DNA of 64,000 bases from NCBI GenBank assembly GCA_903848955.1, contig CAINHS010000061.1, forward strand, positions 1 to 64,000. The letters are read 5' to 3'. Below, piece by piece: positions 45,110 through 53,095 of this stretch. The stretch's first letter is position 1; each line of letters opens with the position of its first letter. The notes below the pieces were generated by a model. That model was not told the DNA's origin. It saw nothing but the letters and a program-made list of their open reading frames with translations, and did not search any database. The stretch is from an uncultured beta proteobacterium. GTDB lineage: Bacteria; Pseudomonadota; Gammaproteobacteria; Burkholderiales; Rhodocyclaceae. A program made the position numbers and the translations under genes.

Positions 45110-46201
45110 ATGTCCATCAACGAACAAACCATTCAGGCGGCGCTCAAGACTGTGATCGACGCCAACACCGGCAAGGATCTGGTCAGCAGCCGGTGCGTCA
45201 AGAACATCCGCATCAGCGGCAGCGACGTTGCCCTCGATGTCGAACTGGGCTACCCGGCCAAGAGTCAGATCGACGGCCTGCGTACGGCCGTGATCGCGCA
45301 ACTGAAAGCCATCCCCGGCATCGGCAACGTCAGCGCCAACGTGTTTTCGAAGATCGTTACTCACGCCGTGCAGAAGGGCGTCAAGCTGATTCCCGGGGTC
45401 AAGAACATCATCGCCGTGGCCAGCGGCAAGGGCGGCGTCGGCAAGTCGACCACCGCCGTCAACCTGGCGCTCGGCCTGGCCGCCGAAGGCGCCACGGTGG
45501 GGTTGCTGGATGCCGACATCTACGGTCCTTCGCTGCCGCAGATGCTGGGCATCGCCAACGGCCGCCCGGAGTCGGCCGACGGCAAGGGCCTCGAACCCAT
45601 GGAGGCGCACGGCATACAGGCCATGTCGATCGGCTTCCTGATCGATCCCGAACAACCCATGGTCTGGCGCGGTCCGATGGTGACGCAGGCCTTGACGCAA
45701 CTGCTGACCGAGACGCGCTGGCGCGATGTCGATTACCTCGTCATCGACATGCCGCCGGGCACCGGCGACATCCAGCTGACGCTGGCGCAGCAGGTGCCGG
45801 TGACCGGCGCCATCATCGTCACCACGCCGCAGGACATCGCCCTGCTGGACGCGAGGAAGGGTCTCAAGATGTTCGAGAAGGTCGGCATACCGATCCTCGG
45901 CATCGTCGAGAACATGAGTATCCACATCTGCTCCAAGTGCGGCCACGCCGAACACATCTTCGGCTCCGGCGGCGGCGACAAAATGGCCAAGGACTACGAG
46001 GTGGAAATGCTCGGCGCATTGCCGCTCGACATGGCGATCCGCCTGCAGATGGACGGCGGCATGCCGACCGTCGAGGCCGACCCGGAAGGTCCGGCGGCGC
46101 TGATCTACAAGGGCATCGCGCGGCGCATCGCAGTGAAGATCGCCGAGCGGGCCAAGGACCACTCCAGCAAGTTCCCCAACATCGTGGTGCAGAACACCTG
46201 A
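45110..46201 (+). CDS. apbC: Mrp/NBP35-family iron-sulfur carrier ApbC
   Basis: A 363-residue P-loop ATPase that carries and delivers Fe-S clusters. The N-terminal MIP18-like domain (about 1-90, SGSDVALDVELGYPA) is followed by Walker A GKGGVGKSTTAVN, the deviant Walker A typical of Mrp. The Fe-S ligands are the CxxC in ICSKCGHAEHIFG near residue 280. The start MSINEQTIQAALKTV at 45110 is the usual one. A strong bidirectional stem ends this gene and the convergent lipoprotein gene. Confidence 0.94.
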   Translation: MSINEQTIQAALKTVIDANTGKDLVSSRCVKNIRISGSDVALDVELGYPAKSQIDGLRTAVIAQLKAIPGIGNVSANVFSKIVTHAVQKGVKLIPGVKNIIAVASGKGGVGKSTTAVNLALGLAAEGATVGLLDADIYGPSLPQMLGIANGRPESADGKGLEPMEAHGIQAMSIGFLIDPEQPMVWRGPMVTQALTQLLTETRWRDVDYLVIDMPPGTGDIQLTLAQQVPVTGAIIVTTPQDIALLDARKGLKMFEKVGIPILGIVENMSIHICSKCGHAEHIFGSGGGDKMAKDYEVEMLGALPLDMAIRLQMDGGMPTVEADPEGPAALIYKGIARRIAVKIAERAKDHSSKFPNIVVQNT

Positions 46202-46206
46202 CAAGA

Positions 46207-46241
46207 AAAAGCCGTGGCGGCTAAGGGCCGCCACGGCTTTT
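46207..46241. terminator. Bidirectional intrinsic terminator
   Basis: AAAAGCCGTGGCGG (46207-46220) and CCGCCACGGCTTTT (46228-46241) are perfect 14-base arms with a 7-base loop, giving a T-run on both strands. It lies between apbC and the convergent PhoX-like gene. Confidence 0.93.
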
Positions 46242-46265
46242 GGATGCAGGAAGATCGAAGCGCGT

Positions 46266-48605
46266 TCAGCGCATCGCCGGCAATCCTCCGAGGTAGCCGA
46301 CTTCGGCCTTGTTGACGTTGATCAGCGGCAGTATCCTGTCGAAGGTGGCCTTTGCCGTGCCGTTCTGGTCGCCGGCATGCTGGTAGTTGCTCATGATGTA
46401 GGCATAGCCGTTCATGTTGTCGACCACCTGCAGCCCGGTGGACTCGGCACCCATCGGCAGCGACAGGATGCGCACCAGCTTGCCGGTGTCGACGTGGTAG
46501 GCCCAGAGGTAGTTGTTGACGTGGTAGCCGGAATCCTCGCCGATGAACAGCACGCGCATGCGCTCCGAGTAGAACAGGTTGTCCGGGCGGGAGATCTTGT
46601 CCAACTTGGAGGTGTTGCCGTCGGCGTCGGCGGCCTGGTCCTCGCCAACCACCAGGGCTTCCATCAGGGTCGGAACGAAGTTGCTGTCGATGGCTGCGCC
46701 CATGGTGTCGGACCAGCCAGGTTGCAGCGACAACTGGTAGACCGCGCCGGCGCTGACCTTTTTCAGCTGGATGTCGCCGGCGGTGTCGGCCATGCCGTTG
46801 GCCACGCTGGACATGGCCACGTAGGCCTTGTTGTCGCGCGCGTTGTAGGCAACGCCCTCGTACTTCTCGAATTCCGTCGTGGCACCCTTGATGGCGCCGT
46901 AGCGGCGGGTTTCGAGGAAGGCGGCGAGGGTGTCGATGTTGACGCCGGCAAAGGTGCCGGTTTTCAGCTTCAGGTCCTCGACAGTGCCTACTTCATGGCC
47001 ATGCTTGATCCTGGTGAAACCGGCTGCCGGGGTGGCGCCGTTGGTAGTGTCGACATCGAACAGGTCGCTGAACTTGACACCGGCATCGACTGCAGCCTTG
47101 ATGGTGGCATGGGTGGTTTGGCCCAGCTTGATCCAGGTCAGCACGCCCTTGCCGCCGTTGGCAACGGCCAGGGCGGCTGTCGGAGAAAGCTGCGTCCACT
47201 TGGCGGCGTAAAGCGAGCCGGCAGACAGGTCCTTGGCCTTGTCGGCGACGAACATGGTCATCATGGTATAGGTGCCGTCGTCACCCTGGATGGCGGTGCG
47301 GGAGTCGCCGAAGAACTGCACCTTCTCGCGGGAAATGCGGCCCAGCGTGTACCACTTCTGCACCGTGCTGCTGCCGTCCAGGGCAATGGTCACCTCCGGA
47401 ACGCGGCCGTAGTTGTAAGGCGAGGCGGCGGTTTCGCCATACAGCGTGCGGAAGGCGTTCATGCGTGCCGTGTGCTCGCCGGACAGGCAGGTGCCGCCGG
47501 CGGCGGCAGCGTAGGCGGTGTCCGATTCGCAGCGCGCATCCGGTTCGTATTCTTCCGAACCGAGGTGGGTGTTCCAGGGCGAGCGGCTGCCGGCACAGGG
47601 AATCCACAGGCCATTGACGCCTGAGAAATCGATCTGCCTGATCGTGCTGACCGTCATCTTGCCGTCGGCCTTGGCCTGGCCAAGCTTGGCGACGGTCATG
47701 GTCATGGGCAGCTTGCCGTAGTTGGAGTTCTCGTATTCCCAGTGGGTGACCAGGTAGGGTGTGCCACCGATGTCCATCAGCGAGTTGGCATCCGGGGTCT
47801 GGGCGATGTAGGGGCTGCCGCTGGCGCTATTCAGCACCGTACCGGCCTTGTTGCGGATCGCGGCAGCAGCCGAGCCGTCGGCGGTCTTGCCGGTGTCGGT
47901 GTTGGTGAACAGGTTGGCGAAGGACAGGGGGAAGGTCTTGCTGCTGCCGTCGGCGTAGTTCACCTTGGCGGTCGAGGTGGTGTAGGCAATGGCGCGATTG
48001 GCATCGGACAGGCCCGTGATGTCGGTGGCGGTGAACTCGACCGATTTCACGCTGGCGGGTGCATTGAGCAAATGCTCGCTGACCTTCTCCAGTGCTACCG
48101 GTGTCAGGCCGGCGGCGGCGGTCAGGGTCTTGACCTTGTCGAGGCCATCGACGGTCGCCGTGGTGGTGAACTTCGCGGCATTGGCGCTGACATCGATACG
48201 GACGTCGGCAGGATTGGCAGCGGCGGCGGTCTGGATCAATTGCGCCACGGCCAGGGATTTCTCGTCGGTCTCGTCGACCACGCCGGCCAGGTCCTTGGGT
48301 CGCACCACCAGCTTGCCGCTGTCGCTGCCGAGGGCGGCGCTGTCCATCTTGATGCTGCCCAGGGTGACGTTGCCGATCTTGAAGGTCACCGTGTCGGCTG
48401 CCGCATAGCTGAATTCGCCGTTGGTGCCGGTAGTGCCGGACAGGCCGCTGCTCGTCGTATAGCTGACACCCTTGACATAAGAGTCGGAAAGGATGCCGGT
48501 GGACGGAGTGGCTGCTGCCGGGGCCGAGTCGCTGCCCGAACTGCCCAAGCACCCGCCAAGCATCAGGGCCGCTGCTACGGCTGAGGAAATCACTCGCAAT
48601 CGCAT
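46266..48605 (-). CDS. PhoX-like (DUF839) lipoprotein
   Basis: A 779-residue secreted protein. It starts with a lipoprotein signal peptide (MRLRVISSAVAAALML followed by the lipobox LGGC). Residues about 40-250 are a Ser/Thr/Ala-rich region with short repeats, and the rest is the DUF839/PhoX fold, seen in NGLWIPCAGSRSPWNTHLGS and EYEPDAR. PhoX enzymes are calcium/iron alkaline phosphatases, but I cannot show that the metal site is complete here. I chose the ATG at 48605, which gives a standard lipoprotein signal; the frame also runs 30 codons upstream without a signal. Confidence 0.8.
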   Translation of the reverse strand: MRLRVISSAVAAALMLGGCLGSSGSDSAPAAATPSTGILSDSYVKGVSYTTSSGLSGTTGTNGEFSYAAADTVTFKIGNVTLGSIKMDSAALGSDSGKLVVRPKDLAGVVDETDEKSLAVAQLIQTAAAANPADVRIDVSANAAKFTTTATVDGLDKVKTLTAAAGLTPVALEKVSEHLLNAPASVKSVEFTATDITGLSDANRAIAYTTSTAKVNYADGSSKTFPLSFANLFTNTDTGKTADGSAAAAIRNKAGTVLNSASGSPYIAQTPDANSLMDIGGTPYLVTHWEYENSNYGKLPMTMTVAKLGQAKADGKMTVSTIRQIDFSGVNGLWIPCAGSRSPWNTHLGSEEYEPDARCESDTAYAAAAGGTCLSGEHTARMNAFRTLYGETAASPYNYGRVPEVTIALDGSSTVQKWYTLGRISREKVQFFGDSRTAIQGDDGTYTMMTMFVADKAKDLSAGSLYAAKWTQLSPTAALAVANGGKGVLTWIKLGQTTHATIKAAVDAGVKFSDLFDVDTTNGATPAAGFTRIKHGHEVGTVEDLKLKTGTFAGVNIDTLAAFLETRRYGAIKGATTEFEKYEGVAYNARDNKAYVAMSSVANGMADTAGDIQLKKVSAGAVYQLSLQPGWSDTMGAAIDSNFVPTLMEALVVGEDQAADADGNTSKLDKISRPDNLFYSERMRVLFIGEDSGYHVNNYLWAYHVDTGKLVRILSLPMGAESTGLQVVDNMNGYAYIMSNYQHAGDQNGTAKATFDRILPLINVNKAEVGYLGGLPAMR

Positions 48606-48750
48606 AATCAACTCCAAGTCGAATAAGGAAAAATGCGATGCTAGTGAGCCATTGTTGCGCAGGCGTTTCGCAATCATTGCGCGCCCGTTACGCATTTGTT
48701 ACGTCCGGCGGCAAGACCGGGAGTTTTAACGTGAAATAACTGGTGATAGT

Positions 48751-48805
48751 CGAGCGAAGCGAGCCGGCCAGTAGCCCCCCCGTGAGGGGGGATGGGGGGC
48801 GGGCC
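48751..48805. repeat. G-run repeat after bioF (copy 1)
   Basis: CGAGCGAAGCGAGCC (48751-48765) then a C-run/G-run hairpin (CCCCCCCGTGAGGGGGG) and GGGGGGCGGG to 48805. The 15-base start and the order match the copy at 52280-52339. It lies in the lipoprotein-bioF spacer, on the far side of the biotin genes from the second copy. Confidence 0.7.
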
Positions 48806-48887
48806 TTCTATTCGCCTTTCGCGTATTTCATCATCGGTGGGTGGCTGCCTCCGCCATGAGCGTTAGGTGCGCGGTAGTCGGCCGAGC

Positions 48888-50081
48888 CTAGGCAGGACGC
48901 GGCGGTCGGAGAGGCAGACTGTTGGCGACGGCGTCCAGCAGTCGCTGCATGTCGGCTTCGCTCAGAGCGCTGCTGAGCGTCAGGCGCAGCCGGCTGGTGC
49001 CCTCCGGCACCGTCGGCGGGCGGATGGCGACGGCAAGAACGCCGGCATCTTCCAGTTGCTGCGCGGCGGCCAGTGCGTCTTCCTCGCTGCCGATGACGGC
49101 GGGAATGATCTGGGTGCTTGAGCCCAGCGTGTCGTAGTTGCGCAGCGCCAGGGCGGCGCGCAGCCGCTGCGCATTCTGCGCCAGGCGCTGCCGTTCCCGC
49201 TCCATGCCCGGCACCAGGTCGAGTGCCGCATCGACGGCGCCGAGCACCGCCGGCGGCAGTGCGGTGGTGTAGATGAAGCCGGGGCAGCGATTCACCAGGT
49301 AGTCGATCAGCGTACGCGAGCCGGCGACATAGGCGCCGAAGGCACCGAAGGCCTTGCCCAGCGTGCCCATCACGACATCGATGGCACCGCCGCAGGCGAC
49401 CGCCAGGCCGCGCCCCTGCGGCCCCAATACGCCGCTGGCATGGGCCTCGTCGACGTAGAGCGCGGCGCCGTGGCGTTCTGCCAGTTGCAGCAGCGCCGGC
49501 AGGTCGGCGCGGTCGCCGTCCATGCTGAACACGGATTCGGTGATGATCAGCTTGCGCCCCTTGTGCGTTGCATGCTGCCGCAGCAGATCGTCGAGATGAC
49601 CGGCATCGCCATGGCCGAAGACGTGCGTCGTTACGCCGGCGAGCCGGCAGCCATGGACGATGCTGGCGTGGTTGAGCGCATCGCTGAAAATCAACGTGCC
49701 GCCATTGTCGGCTCCTGCCAGGGTCGGGATGACCGAGGCGTTGGCCTGGAAGCCGCTGGAAAACAGCAGGGCGGCTTCGCAGTGCTTGAAGGCGGCGAGC
49801 CGCTCTTCGACGGCGAGGGTGATGTCGCGCGTGCCGGTGATCAGGCGCGATGCCGGCGCTCCGGCGCCGTGGCGCCCGGCCCATTCGGCGGCGCGGGCTT
49901 TCACCAGAGGATGCTGGCTCAGGCCGAGATAGTCGTTCGACGAGGCGTCGATCAGCGCCCGGCCTGCGGCGTCGTGCAACTGTCCGTCGCACCACTGCAG
50001 CGGCCGCAGACGGCGCAGGCGCCTGGCCTCGCCCAGCAGCGCGAGGCGGCGCTTCAGCAGCGCATCAAGTCCCGCGTCCAT
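48888..50081 (-). CDS. bioF: 8-amino-7-oxononanoate synthase
   Basis: A 397-residue PLP enzyme that joins pimeloyl-ACP/CoA and alanine in the second step of biotin ring assembly. The PLP lysine is in VVMGTLGKAFGAFGAYVAG, and substrate residues appear in DASSNDYLGLSQHPLV and SSGFQANASV. Length is standard. It overlaps the bioA end by 17 bases, so bioA-bioF form an operon on the minus strand. Biotin is needed by LiuD encoded 6 kb away. Confidence 0.95.
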   Translation of the reverse strand: MDAGLDALLKRRLALLGEARRLRRLRPLQWCDGQLHDAAGRALIDASSNDYLGLSQHPLVKARAAEWAGRHGAGAPASRLITGTRDITLAVEERLAAFKHCEAALLFSSGFQANASVIPTLAGADNGGTLIFSDALNHASIVHGCRLAGVTTHVFGHGDAGHLDDLLRQHATHKGRKLIITESVFSMDGDRADLPALLQLAERHGAALYVDEAHASGVLGPQGRGLAVACGGAIDVVMGTLGKAFGAFGAYVAGSRTLIDYLVNRCPGFIYTTALPPAVLGAVDAALDLVPGMERERQRLAQNAQRLRAALALRNYDTLGSSTQIIPAVIGSEEDALAAAQQLEDAGVLAVAIRPPTVPEGTSRLRLTLSSALSEADMQRLLDAVANSLPLRPPRPA

Positions 50082-51351
50082 CCCGGATTCGCTGCGCCCG
50101 TTCGCCCAGCACCTGGCAAACGGCGGCGGTCAGTGTCGTCAGTTCTTCGGTGGCGATGATGAAGGGCGGCATCAGATACACCACTTTGCCAAAGGGTCTC
50201 AGCCAGATGCCGAGTTCGATGAAGCGGCGGCGCAGAGCGCCGAGATCGACGTCGCCGTTCAGCTCGACAGCGCCGATGGCGCCCTTGATGCGCACCCCGG
50301 CAACGCCGGCAAGTTCGCGGCAGGGGGCGAGTTCGCGGCCCAGTTGCGCTTCGATCGCAGCGACCTGCGCCAGTCGCGGCTCGCCGGTGAACAGGTCGAG
50401 CGAGGCGTTGGCTGCGGCGCAGGCCAGCGGGTTGGCCATGTAGGTGGGGCCGTGCATCAGTGCAGCCGTCGGGTCGGTGGAAAGAAAGGCCTCGAACACG
50501 TGGCGCCGCGCCACCGTGGCCGCCAGCGGCAGGGTGCCGCCGGTCAGCGCCTTCGACAGACAGATGATGTCGGGCACAACATCGGCTTCTTCGCAGGCGA
50601 ACATATGGCCGCTGCGACCGAAGCCGGTCATGATTTCGTCGGCGATGAGCAGCACCTTGTGCCGCGCGCAGGCTTCGGCGACAAAAGCCAGCGTCTGCGC
50701 ATCATGCATTTTCATGCCGCCGGCACCCTGCACCAGCGGTTCGATGATGACGGCGGCAAGGCGTCCGGCGTGGGTTTCCAGCAGCAGGTCGAAGGCGCGG
50801 CGCAGGCTTTCGTCGCGCGGCAGTTCGGCCATGATCTGGTCCGGCATGCTGCCGGCGAACAGCGTATGCATGCCCTCTTCGGGGTCGCACAGGGCCATGG
50901 TGGCGAAGGTGTCGCCGTGATAGGCGTGGCGGAAGTAGACGATGCGCTGCTTGCCGGCCTGGCCCAGGTTGCGCCAGTACTGGATCGCCATCTTGAGCGC
51001 GACTTCCACCGCCACCGAACCTGACTCGGTGAAGAACACCCGTTCCAGGTCGCCGGGCAGCAGCGCCGCCAGGCGTTGCGCCAGGCGCAGCGCAGGTTCG
51101 TGTGCCAGACCGGCGAACATGACGTGCGGCAGGGTGGCGAGTTGTCGTTCGACGGCGTCCCGGATGTGCGGGTGGTTGTAACCGTGGCAGGCCGTCCACC
51201 ACGAGGAAATGCCGTCGATCAGTTCGCGACCGTCGGCAAGGCGGATGCGTGTGCCCCCGGTGCCGGCGACCGCCAGCGGCGTGGCGTCAGTCGCCATCTG
51301 GGTATAGGGCAGCCAGATGTGTGGCAGGCCTGCGGTGAGCCAGTCGGACAT
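50065..51351 (-). CDS. bioA: Adenosylmethionine-8-amino-7-oxononanoate aminotransferase
   Basis: A 428-residue class III PLP aminotransferase that makes 7,8-diaminopelargonate using S-adenosylmethionine as amino donor. The start MSDWLTAGLPHIWLPYTQM at 51351, GISSWWTACHGYNHPHI and the PLP lysine in CLSKALTGGTLPLAA are the BioA hallmarks. Upstream in-frame codons run into the 178-base inverted repeat, so I did not use them. It overlaps bioF by 17 bases. bioB and bioC are not in this window. Confidence 0.96.
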   Translation of the reverse strand: MSDWLTAGLPHIWLPYTQMATDATPLAVAGTGGTRIRLADGRELIDGISSWWTACHGYNHPHIRDAVERQLATLPHVMFAGLAHEPALRLAQRLAALLPGDLERVFFTESGSVAVEVALKMAIQYWRNLGQAGKQRIVYFRHAYHGDTFATMALCDPEEGMHTLFAGSMPDQIMAELPRDESLRRAFDLLLETHAGRLAAVIIEPLVQGAGGMKMHDAQTLAFVAEACARHKVLLIADEIMTGFGRSGHMFACEEADVVPDIICLSKALTGGTLPLAATVARRHVFEAFLSTDPTAALMHGPTYMANPLACAAANASLDLFTGEPRLAQVAAIEAQLGRELAPCRELAGVAGVRIKGAIGAVELNGDVDLGALRRRFIELGIWLRPFGKVVYLMPPFIIATEELTTLTAAVCQVLGERAQRIRDGRGT

Positions 51352-51379
51352 GTCGGATGAGGACGGGTGCGCCGGGCAG

Positions 51380-51556
51380 GAGCCCATATCAGTAGGAATC
51401 GTACCCAACGCCGGGCGGCCCTTCGGGTTGAGACCAGGATCGGCGTCTGCGGCGTTGCAGCGCTTGCCAATGGAACAACCATTGGCCGCGCACTGCGCCT
51501 TGCATCCATCCGGTCCTGGTCTCAACGCGGGGCATGATTCCTACTGATATGGGCTC
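51380..51556. mobile_element. 178-base MITE-like inverted-repeat element between bioA and bioD
   Basis: Perfect 21-base terminal inverted repeats (51380-51400 and 51536-51556; core CCCATATCAGTAGGAATC) enclose a second arm pair, GTTGAGACCAGG (51427-51438 with its complement 51515-51526), and a stem at the tip, CCAATGG/CCATTGG around AACAA. The two arms make one long imperfect hairpin. It leaves 28 bases to bioA and 23 to bioD, so it fills the divergent promoter. No coding sequence or clear target-site duplication is present; the non-autonomous insert idea is inference. Confidence 0.75.
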
Positions 51557-51579
51557 TAAAATGGCGCAGCGGAGGGAGA

Positions 51580-52248
51580 ATGGGCGCGAATTTTATCACC
51601 GGCACCGGTACCGACATCGGCAAGACATGGCTTGCCTGCGCCCTGTTGCGCCATTGGCGCGGCGAGGGCCGGCGGCCGGCGGCGCTCAAGCCGCTGCTGT
51701 CCGGCTTCGATCCGCTGTTGCCGCAGCACAGCGATGCCGGAGCGCTGCTGGCCGCGCTGGGACGCGAAGCCGGCACCGAAGAACTGGATGCCATCGCCCC
51801 CTGGCGCTTTGCCGCGCCGTTGTCGCCCGACATGGCCGCGGCGCGTGAAGGCCGCCCCATCGATTTCGACGAGTTGGTCTCCTTTTCGCGGCGGGCCATT
51901 GCCGCACCCGCACGGCCGCTGCTGATCGAAGGCGTCGGCGGCGTCATGGCGCCGCTGGATGCACGGCACACGGTGCGCGACTGGATCGCCGCCAGCGGCC
52001 TGCCCTGCGTGCTGGTGACCGGCAGCTACCTCGGCAGCTTGAGTCATGCCCTGACGGCGCTGGAGGCCTTGCAGGCCGTCGGTATCGGCGTGGCGGCGAT
52101 TGCAGTCAATGAGTCGCCGGACTCGACCGTCGCGCTTGATGCCACGCTGGAAAGCCTGTCGCGCCACGCCGGGGGCGTTCCGTTAGTGGCCATCGAACGG
52201 GCCAACTCGCAGGAGGCCATCACGCGCCTCGCTGCGCTGCTCGCCTGA
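51580..52248 (+). CDS. bioD: Dethiobiotin synthetase
   Basis: A 222-residue P-loop enzyme that closes the ureido ring of dethiobiotin with CO2 and ATP. The Walker A is GTGTDIGKTWLACALLRHW, and the conserved LLIEGVGGVMAPLD and the SYLGSLSHALTALEAL stretches match BioD. Length is standard. A strong site (GGAGGGAG) precedes the ATG at 51580. It is divergent from bioA across the inverted-repeat element. Confidence 0.94.
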   Translation: MGANFITGTGTDIGKTWLACALLRHWRGEGRRPAALKPLLSGFDPLLPQHSDAGALLAALGREAGTEELDAIAPWRFAAPLSPDMAAAREGRPIDFDELVSFSRRAIAAPARPLLIEGVGGVMAPLDARHTVRDWIAASGLPCVLVTGSYLGSLSHALTALEALQAVGIGVAAIAVNESPDSTVALDATLESLSRHAGGVPLVAIERANSQEAITRLAALLA

Positions 52249-52279
52249 AGGCGGCGCGAGTGCATCCACCCGACTGATT

Positions 52280-52339
52280 CGAGCGCAGCGAGCCAATACA
52301 GGCCCCCGCCCCGGGGCGGGGGTTGGGGGTGGGGGGCGG
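52280..52339. repeat. G-run repeat before dcd (copy 2), strong G-quadruplex motif
   Basis: CGAGCGCAGCGAGCC (52280-52294) leads to a CCCCCGCCCCGGGGCGGGGG stem and a run GGGGCGGGGGTTGGGGG plus TGGGGGG (52313-52336). Four G-runs of 4, 5, 5 and 6 separated by C, TT and T make a strong G-quadruplex motif on the plus strand. It relates to the copy at 48751. Confidence 0.75.
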
Positions 52340-52349
52340 AAAACGGGCC

Positions 52350-52382
52350 AGACCTAACTTTCCCCACGGGAAAGTTAGGTCT
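52350..52382. repeat. Perfect 15-base hairpin upstream of dcd
   Basis: AGACCTAACTTTCCC (52350-52364) and its complement (52368-52382) with loop CAC. It lies 40 bases before the dcd ATG. No T-run follows on the plus strand, so an operator or a transcript-level stem is more likely than a terminator. Confidence 0.7.
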
Positions 52383-52422
52383 TATACTGCGCCCCCTTGA
52401 GCCCTCTATCTCCGGATGAACC

Positions 52423-52989
52423 ATGACCATCAAGTCTGACAAGTGGATCCGCCGCATGGCGGCCCAGCATGGAATGATCGAACCCTTCGAGCCAGAGCTG
52501 GTGCGCGAGATCGACGGCCGCAAGATCGTCTCCTACGGCACCTCGAGCTACGGCTACGATATCCGCTGCTCGCGCGAGTTCCGGGTGTTCACCAACATCT
52601 ACTCGACCATCGTCGACCCGAAGAATTTCGATTCCAATTCCTTCGTCGAGATGGATGGCGACTATTGCATCATCCCGCCCAACTCCTTCGCCCTGGCGCG
52701 CACCATGGAGTACTTCCGCATTCCGCGCAACGTGCTGACCGTCTGCCTCGGCAAGAGCACTTACGCGCGCTGTGGCATCATCGTCAACGTCACGCCCTTC
52801 GAGCCGGAATGGGAGGGCTATGTGACACTGGAATTTTCCAACACGACGCCGCTGCCGGCCAAGATTTACGCCGGCGAAGGCTGCGCCCAGGTGCTGTTCT
52901 TCGAATCCGACGAAGTCTGCGAGACGTCCTACAAGGATCGCGGCGGCAAGTACCAGGGGCAGGTCGGCGTTACACTGCCGAAAATCTGA
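52423..52989 (+). CDS. dcd: dCTP deaminase
   Basis: A 188-residue enzyme that deaminates dCTP to dUTP, feeding dTTP synthesis. The start [21 protein letters not shown] and the catalytic region [20 protein letters not shown], then [15 protein letters not shown] and [14 protein letters not shown], match Dcd closely. Length is normal. It lies upstream of a CACAGAG repeat and the decarboxylase gene, a gene order (dcd then Orn/Lys/Arg decarboxylase) that seems common in this group. Confidence 0.96.
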   Translation: MTIKSDKWIRRMAAQHGMIEPFEPELVREIDGRKIVSYGTSSYGYDIRCSREFRVFTNIYSTIVDPKNFDSNSFVEMDGDYCIIPPNSFALARTMEYFRIPRNVLTVCLGKSTYARCGIIVNVTPFEPEWEGYVTLEFSNTTPLPAKIYAGEGCAQVLFFESDEVCETSYKDRGGKYQGQVGVTLPKI

Positions 52990-52997
52990 AGGCATTC

Positions 52998-53074
52998 ACC
53001 ACAGAGACACAGAGGCACAGAGAGAAACCATGAGAAGTGACTTTGTATTTCTCTATGCCTCTGTGTCTCTGTGG
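52998..53074. repeat. CACAGAG inverted-repeat element E
   Basis: Left arm ACCACAGAGACACAGAGG (52998-53015) and right arm CCTCTGTGTCTCTGTGGT (53057-53074) are perfect 18-base arms. It fills the dcd-decarboxylase spacer, with the ATG 22 bases after the right arm. Confidence 0.85.
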
Positions 53075-53095
53075 TTCAAGATTTAGGGGTTCCCC

